Source: Desulfuromonadaceae bacterium (GTDB taxonomy: Bacteria; Desulfobacterota; Desulfuromonadia; Desulfuromonadales; SZUA-401). From it: 27,686 nt of DNA. The notes beneath the pieces were generated by a model. It was not told the DNA's origin. It was given only the letters and a program-made list of their open reading frames with translations, and did not search any database. Shown one piece after another: positions 23,466 through 27,686 of the stretch (positions are counted from its first letter, which is position 1; every line of letters begins with the position of its first letter). The translations under genes were made by a program, and so were the position numbers. Location: the NCBI GenBank assembly GCA_003246035.1, contig QKBP01000029.1:1-27686 (forward strand), given 5' to 3'.

Positions 23466-26400
23466 ATGAGACGCACCGAGAAGCTTGGGAGACTGGCGAT
23501 CGGGTTGGCGTTTGTCGTGCTGCTGTTTCTGGCCGGCTGCTCCGATCCGAACGACAACAACGTCAGCCCGAACCAGGTCCATCCGCTGGACTGGGTCATT
23601 GCGCATGCGCTCGATCCGCAGTCCGGGGGGGATGCAGACGCTTGTCGCGCCTGCCACGGCGTCGATTACGCCGGCAGCAACACGATCCCCGGCTGTTTCG
23701 AGTGCCATCTCGACGGTCCTCCCTTTGCAGCGCACCCGGCGCGCTGGGGAGACCTCGCGGCCGAGGAGCACCGGCACTTCTCCAACATCGATCTGATCAG
23801 CTGGGCCAGTTGCGCCACGGCCGCCTGCCATGGCGTCGATCTGCACGGAGGCTCGGTCGGACCGAGCTGCTTCTCCGACCAGATCGGCGCCGTCAGTTGC
23901 CACGCCACGCAACCCTTCGCCTCGGTGAACCACCGCACCCTCTTTACCGACCCGAACCTGCACGGGCCGGCTGCCAAGGGGGGTGTGGTCATCGAGGAGA
24001 GCATGAACGTCTGCCAGAACTGCCACGGTCGGCCCGGTACGACCTTCGACGGTGGTTTCGTCTCCGACCCGGCCATCGTCGCCAACCCCGAGGGGAACTG
24101 TTCTGCCTGTCACCCTGCGGCCCGGGCCCATCCGACCAACTGGCAGGGGACCAACGACGACACCTCCACCAACGGCTACTACTCGACGCATCGCACGGTC
24201 TCGGCGCTGACGATCGAGCGCAGCTGCGCCTTGTGCCATCTCACGACCTCGACCGGCAGCGGGCCGCTCCCCGGAGCTCCGAGCTGCTTCGCCTCGGGGT
24301 TCACCAACGGCAACGGCAGCGCCACCAGCTGCCATCCTAGCGGTCCCGGGGCGGCTCCGCACGCCGTCCCCTTCACCGACCCGAACCTGCACGGTCCGGC
24401 CGCCAAAGCCGACCTGACCTTCTGCCAGCAGTGTCATGGCGAGCTCGGCGGCGCAGGGAGCAATCCGCGTTTCAACCTCGCCGTCGGCAACCTGGTCAAC
24501 GGCTGCGAAGACTGCCACACCGTCGGCACAGCGCATACGACCACCGACCGGTGGACCTTCCGCGGCGACGCCGCCACCACCCGGCGCACCCACTTCGCCT
24601 CCGGCAACGTGCTCAACGCCTGCGCCCTCTGTCACGGTGCCGCCCTCGATGGGGTCGGCGGCAGCGGCCCGAGCTGCTTCTCCTGCCATACCGGCGCGCC
24701 GCAGTTCGACCTCAACTGCACCTTCTGTCACGCCTCGCCGCCGGCCGGCGCGGGTGACCTCACCGGCGCCACCCCGGTCAATCACACCGCGGTCACCGAT
24801 CCCGCGGGCTTCAACGCCGCCCACGACCAGTGCACCACCTGCCACGGGGCCAAGGATGATGGCACCGGCAACCTGACCACGGTCGGCACCGACTACCAGC
24901 TGTTCGACCGCAACACCCCGGCCCTGGCCCAGGGGGGTGACCATCTCGATGGCAACATCGAGATGAACGGCCCCACGCCTGCCACCGGGGCCGGTTACAA
25001 CGAGACCACCTTCGGCTGCGACAACGCCTGCCACGCCGGCGACGTCCCCTACCGCCTCAGCGACTCGGCGCTGACCGTCGAGTACGGCAGCTATGGCAAC
25101 GACCCCGGTCCCGGGTGCACCTTCTGCCACGGCTACCCCCCTGACGGTACGGCCGATCTGACCGGCTCTCCGACCCCGGTGAACCACACCGGCGTGACCG
25201 ACCTGGCCGGTTTCCTGCTCGCCCACAACGACTGCTCGACCTGCCACGGGGTCAAGGACGACGGCACCGGGACGCACGTGCCGACCGGCAACTACGACGT
25301 CGCCACGGACCATGCCGACGGCAACATTAACCTCAACCTCGACACCCAGTACGACCAGGCCACCTTCGGCTGCAACGCCGCCTGCCATGGCAACACGGCG
25401 CAGTTCCAGTTGAGCGACTCGGGGCTCCCCGTGGTGCTCGACAGCTACGGCAGCGGCGGTGGCGCCGGCGCCTGCGACGCCTGCCACACCACCGGCGTGG
25501 CCGGAGCCCCGGTGGTCATCGCCGGCACCACCGCTCACACCGGCGCCTGGACCTGCGAAGACTGCCACACCTCGCATGGCGGCGGTACGCTGATCATCCC
25601 CAACAACGCCGCCGTCGGTATCAACTACCCGAACGACGCCGAGCACCAGGGGGGGATATCCCTCGGCGGCGCGGTGGCCACCGGTGCCACCGAGGCGCAG
25701 ATCTGCTGGAACTGCCACGACAGCATCGGTTCGATCTCCGAGTGGGGGCAGAACAGCAAGGCCAACACCGGTAACATCATTTACAACTACGGCCAGATCT
25801 ATACCGATTCCGGCACCACCACCCCCACCTCCAACTGGGTGAACGCCTGGTGGAAATCGGCGCGCAGCGAATTCGCCTATAAGACCGGCCAGGTCCGCTC
25901 GACCCACTCGGTCAACCCGGCGGTCACCGTCGCCGGAGTCGACGCCGTCGGCGACATCCGCTGCAGCTACTGCCACGACGTCCATGACCTCAACCGCGCC
26001 CCCGGCGACGCTGTCACCGGCGCGCCCTACCTGCGCGGCTCCTGGCACGGCAACCCCTACCTCGAGGACGGCGCGCCGCAGCTCAACACCAACTACGCCA
26101 ACAACGACCGCTTCGGTCGGGTGCCGCGTGGCGCCAACACTGACTCCACCTACGGCGGGTACCAGATCGACCAGAACAACGGCAACCCGACCAACGGTCT
26201 GACCGCCGACGGCACCTCGGGGCTGTGCGAGCTGTGTCACGGCGGCGGCAACGGCAGCTGGACTTCGGCCGAAATCAACAGCCTCAACCAGTTCGGCACC
26301 GCGAGCAGCGCCTGGGTCGGCAGCAACGGCCACGCCAACTCTGTCCTCGGCGGCGGGGGGACCGGTTCGGGGCTGGCCGCCAACATCTTCCGCACCAGCG

Positions 26401-26957
26401 ACCGCCAGACCAGCACCGTGATCTTCGACCGGACCGGCGCCGGTAACCCGCTCATGGCGTATCGCAATGCGACCGGTGACCGCGGTTACGGCTTCCGCAG
26501 CACCGACAAAACCATTGACGATGCCGAGGGGTGGAATCTCAACCCCAAGATGGCCGACAACAGCATCGGGCGCCCGTACGGCTTCAACTACTACAACTGG
26601 GGGGCCACGGTGAACGAGGGGACCACCGACAACCAGTACCACAAGTTCACCTGCTCCAAGTGCCACAACCCGCACGCTTCGCGTCTGCCGCGGCTGATGA
26701 TCAGCAACTGCCTCGACACCAAGCACAACACCTGGGACGACAGCGCCGGCATTGACACGATCCCGTCGACCAGCAGCAGCGTCGGCACGGCGGTCTCCAC
26801 CGAGAACCGCCTGGTGACTTTCTCCAACGCCACCTCGGCGCAGAACTGTCACCGCGTCAAGGACCCGGCCTTCAGCAACTCCATGGGGAGCGGCTGGAAC
26901 CTGGTGACCCCCTGGACTACAGAGGCGGGTGGTCCGGACAACGGGGCGATCCCCTGA
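23466..26957 (+). CDS. Very large multihaem c-type cytochrome lipoprotein (about 24 haem motifs)
   Basis: The 1163-residue lipoprotein has lipobox LAGC with Cys25 at the N terminus. I count 19 canonical CXXCH motifs plus five variants: CX4CH (CATAACH, 23811), CX9CH (23868), CX14CH (24285) and two CX3CH (CDNACH at 25017, CNAACH at 25371). The first half resembles the Geobacter CxxxxCH...CXXCH cytochrome family. Internal duplications are evident. The haem-poor C-terminal 270 residues have one CELCH and one CSKCH, then a CLDTKH and a lone NCH. It is probably exposed at the cell surface, passing electrons to external acceptors. ATG 23466 lies 4 nt after the pentahaem stop; the frame extends upstream into that gene, but the signal peptide fixes the start. 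Confidence 0.92.
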   Translation: MRRTEKLGRLAIGLAFVVLLFLAGCSDPNDNNVSPNQVHPLDWVIAHALDPQSGGDADACRACHGVDYAGSNTIPGCFECHLDGPPFAAHPARWGDLAAEEHRHFSNIDLISWASCATAACHGVDLHGGSVGPSCFSDQIGAVSCHATQPFASVNHRTLFTDPNLHGPAAKGGVVIEESMNVCQNCHGRPGTTFDGGFVSDPAIVANPEGNCSACHPAARAHPTNWQGTNDDTSTNGYYSTHRTVSALTIERSCALCHLTTSTGSGPLPGAPSCFASGFTNGNGSATSCHPSGPGAAPHAVPFTDPNLHGPAAKADLTFCQQCHGELGGAGSNPRFNLAVGNLVNGCEDCHTVGTAHTTTDRWTFRGDAATTRRTHFASGNVLNACALCHGAALDGVGGSGPSCFSCHTGAPQFDLNCTFCHASPPAGAGDLTGATPVNHTAVTDPAGFNAAHDQCTTCHGAKDDGTGNLTTVGTDYQLFDRNTPALAQGGDHLDGNIEMNGPTPATGAGYNETTFGCDNACHAGDVPYRLSDSALTVEYGSYGNDPGPGCTFCHGYPPDGTADLTGSPTPVNHTGVTDLAGFLLAHNDCSTCHGVKDDGTGTHVPTGNYDVATDHADGNINLNLDTQYDQATFGCNAACHGNTAQFQLSDSGLPVVLDSYGSGGGAGACDACHTTGVAGAPVVIAGTTAHTGAWTCEDCHTSHGGGTLIIPNNAAVGINYPNDAEHQGGISLGGAVATGATEAQICWNCHDSIGSISEWGQNSKANTGNIIYNYGQIYTDSGTTTPTSNWVNAWWKSARSEFAYKTGQVRSTHSVNPAVTVAGVDAVGDIRCSYCHDVHDLNRAPGDAVTGAPYLRGSWHGNPYLEDGAPQLNTNYANNDRFGRVPRGANTDSTYGGYQIDQNNGNPTNGLTADGTSGLCELCHGGGNGSWTSAEINSLNQFGTASSAWVGSNGHANSVLGGGGTGSGLAANIFRTSDRQTSTVIFDRTGAGNPLMAYRNATGDRGYGFRSTDKTIDDAEGWNLNPKMADNSIGRPYGFNYYNWGATVNEGTTDNQYHKFTCSKCHNPHASRLPRLMISNCLDTKHNTWDDSAGIDTIPSTSSSVGTAVSTENRLVTFSNATSAQNCHRVKDPAFSNSMGSGWNLVTPWTTEAGGPDNGAIP
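23946..24414 (+). repeat. Imperfect internal duplication in the large cytochrome (unit about 143 codons)
   Basis: The segment coding TDPNLHGPAAK occurs at about 23946 and again at 24375, 429 nt apart in the same frame. Each copy is preceded by a GxPSCF...SCH long-spaced haem motif and followed by a CQxCHG motif. Twenty bases starting at each point are identical. The span given runs between the two marker copies; the full units extend beyond it. Confidence 0.7.
24717..25472 (+). repeat. Two tandem haem modules in the large cytochrome
   Basis: Module 1 (24717-25115, 133 codons) and module 2 (25116-25472, 119 codons) share the order CTFCH-xxPP, DLTG, TPVNHTxVTDxAGF, CxTCHGxKDDGTG, a CX3CH motif in FGCxxACH, then LSDSxLxV and SYG. 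Each module carries two canonical motifs and one CX3CH. A shorter third start (CDACH at 25473) follows. Confidence 0.8.
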
Positions 26958-27005
26958 TTGAGTCCATGATGTGATGTCGCCGCCAAAATGATGAACGAGG
27001 AAAAC

Positions 27006-27686
27006 ATGAAACTGAGACTTTGTAGTTTGTATCGTGTCCTGATCGCCGCCGCACTCGGTGCGGCGGTATTCTCTCTGGTTGCGGCCTGCTCCGACGAAAA
27101 CTCGGAGATTCCACCGGACAAGCTGCACCCGCTCGCCTGGTCGGACCCGCTCAACTTCACCGGGGCGGACTTTCACAGCGCGAGTCTGATCGACTTTGAC
27201 GTCGACGTCGCGCCCTGTGCCGAGTGCCACGGTGTCGACCTGCTCGGGAGCGGCGGCGTCCCGGGCTGCAATGCCTGCCACGACGACGTCCGCGGCGGGC
27301 ACCTCCCGGGGATGAGCGACCCGGCGGTGCACGGGCCGCGTGCCCTGGCCGACTTCCAGCTCTGCAAGATGTGCCACGGCAACGACTACCTCGGCGGGAT
27401 CACCGGCGTCAGCTGCGCCCCCTGCCACCAGGCCGCGAATTTCCCCTGGCCGCATCCGGCCAGCAGCACCTGGCTTAACAATTCGAACCTCAACTTCCAT
27501 GGCACCGCGGCCGACACCGCCCTCGAACGGGCCGACTGCGCCCTCTGCCATGGCAGCGACTTCCGCGGCGGCACGACCGGGGTGAGCTGCTTCACCTGCC
27601 ACTTCGACGAGACCGGCGCCCGTTATCCCAACGGCCTGACCCATCACAACAACCACCCGAGCATGACGGCCTTTGTGACCACCTGC
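27006..27686 (+). CDS. Multihaem c-type cytochrome lipoprotein (3' partial)
   Basis: The frame runs open from ATG 27006 to the window end, giving 227 residues. GAGG at 26997-27000 is the ribosome-binding site. The lipobox VAAC places the lipidated cysteine at residue 28. Six CXXCH motifs begin at Cys71, 88, 120, 137, 178 and 195, and the last visible residue, Cys227, may open a seventh. The order HPLxW, CxxCHGVDxxGS, PGCxxCH and SDPAVHGPRALADFQLCKMCHG parallels the N-terminal half of the preceding cytochrome, so the two look like diverged tandem paralogues. The 48-nt gap between them has no terminator. Function in extracellular electron transfer is inferred from context. Confidence 0.9.
   Translation, partial: MKLRLCSLYRVLIAAALGAAVFSLVAACSDENSEIPPDKLHPLAWSDPLNFTGADFHSASLIDFDVDVAPCAECHGVDLLGSGGVPGCNACHDDVRGGHLPGMSDPAVHGPRALADFQLCKMCHGNDYLGGITGVSCAPCHQAANFPWPHPASSTWLNNSNLNFHGTAADTALERADCALCHGSDFRGGTTGVSCFTCHFDETGARYPNGLTHHNNHPSMTAFVTTC

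Noticed and set aside
24717..25472. CRISPR-like array from recurrent short motifs
   Set aside because: The repeats are coding, imperfect and frame-locked haem modules, with no constant direct repeats or unique spacers, and no cas genes are present.
23310..27656. Minus-strand frame of 1448 codons opposite the cytochromes
   Set aside because: It is Val/Gly/Ala/Arg-rich low-complexity sequence mirroring the haem-motif repeats. The plus strand has signal peptides, ribosome-binding sites and dozens of haem motifs, so the antisense frame is not a gene.

Overview
The window looks like chromosomal DNA of a GC-rich, Gram-negative, diderm bacterium, most plausibly a Desulfuromonadales/Geobacterales-type member of the Desulfobacterota. 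Three things point there: a dcw cluster in the usual deltaproteobacterial order with a meso-DAP-type MurE, multihaem c-type cytochromes with lipoprotein signals beside an outer-membrane barrel, and haem-motif variants (CX4CH followed by CX2CH) typical of Geobacter-like secreted cytochromes. The taxon is an inference from gene content only.

Region 1 (1-17012) is one tightly packed division and cell-wall operon, all on the + strand: mraZ (5' end missing), rsmH, ftsL, ftsI with a PASTA domain, murE, murF, mraY, murD, ftsW, murG, murC, ddl, ftsQ, ftsA, ftsZ. Most junctions are 0-19 nt or overlap. The products convert UDP-MurNAc to lipid II (MurC, D, E, F, MraY, MurG, with Ddl supplying D-Ala-D-Ala), polymerise and crosslink it at the septum (FtsW, FtsI) and build the Z-ring (FtsZ, FtsA, FtsQ, FtsL). 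murB, normally between murC and ddl, is absent. After ftsZ come about 150 nt of successive stem-loops and then a strong intrinsic terminator.

Region 2 (about 17013-19062) is clearly more AT-rich. It carries an exported SNase-like protein lacking the expected catalytic arginines and a membrane-anchored zinc-ribbon/trypsin-like protease with a charged helical insertion. It is bracketed by two nearly identical terminators (31 of 33 positions), which suggests an acquired island.

Region 3 (19096-21515) returns to high GC: an orphan receiver-domain protein behind a candidate sigma-54 promoter, then a radical SAM protein starting with TTG.

Region 4 (21516-27686) is a putative extracellular-electron-transfer locus: a beta-barrel outer-membrane protein, a pentahaem lipoprotein, a giant lipoprotein cytochrome with 19 canonical CXXCH motifs plus five non-canonical ones, and a second lipoprotein cytochrome cut by the window end (six CXXCH visible). 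Together these resemble a porin-cytochrome conduit that would move electrons across the outer membrane.
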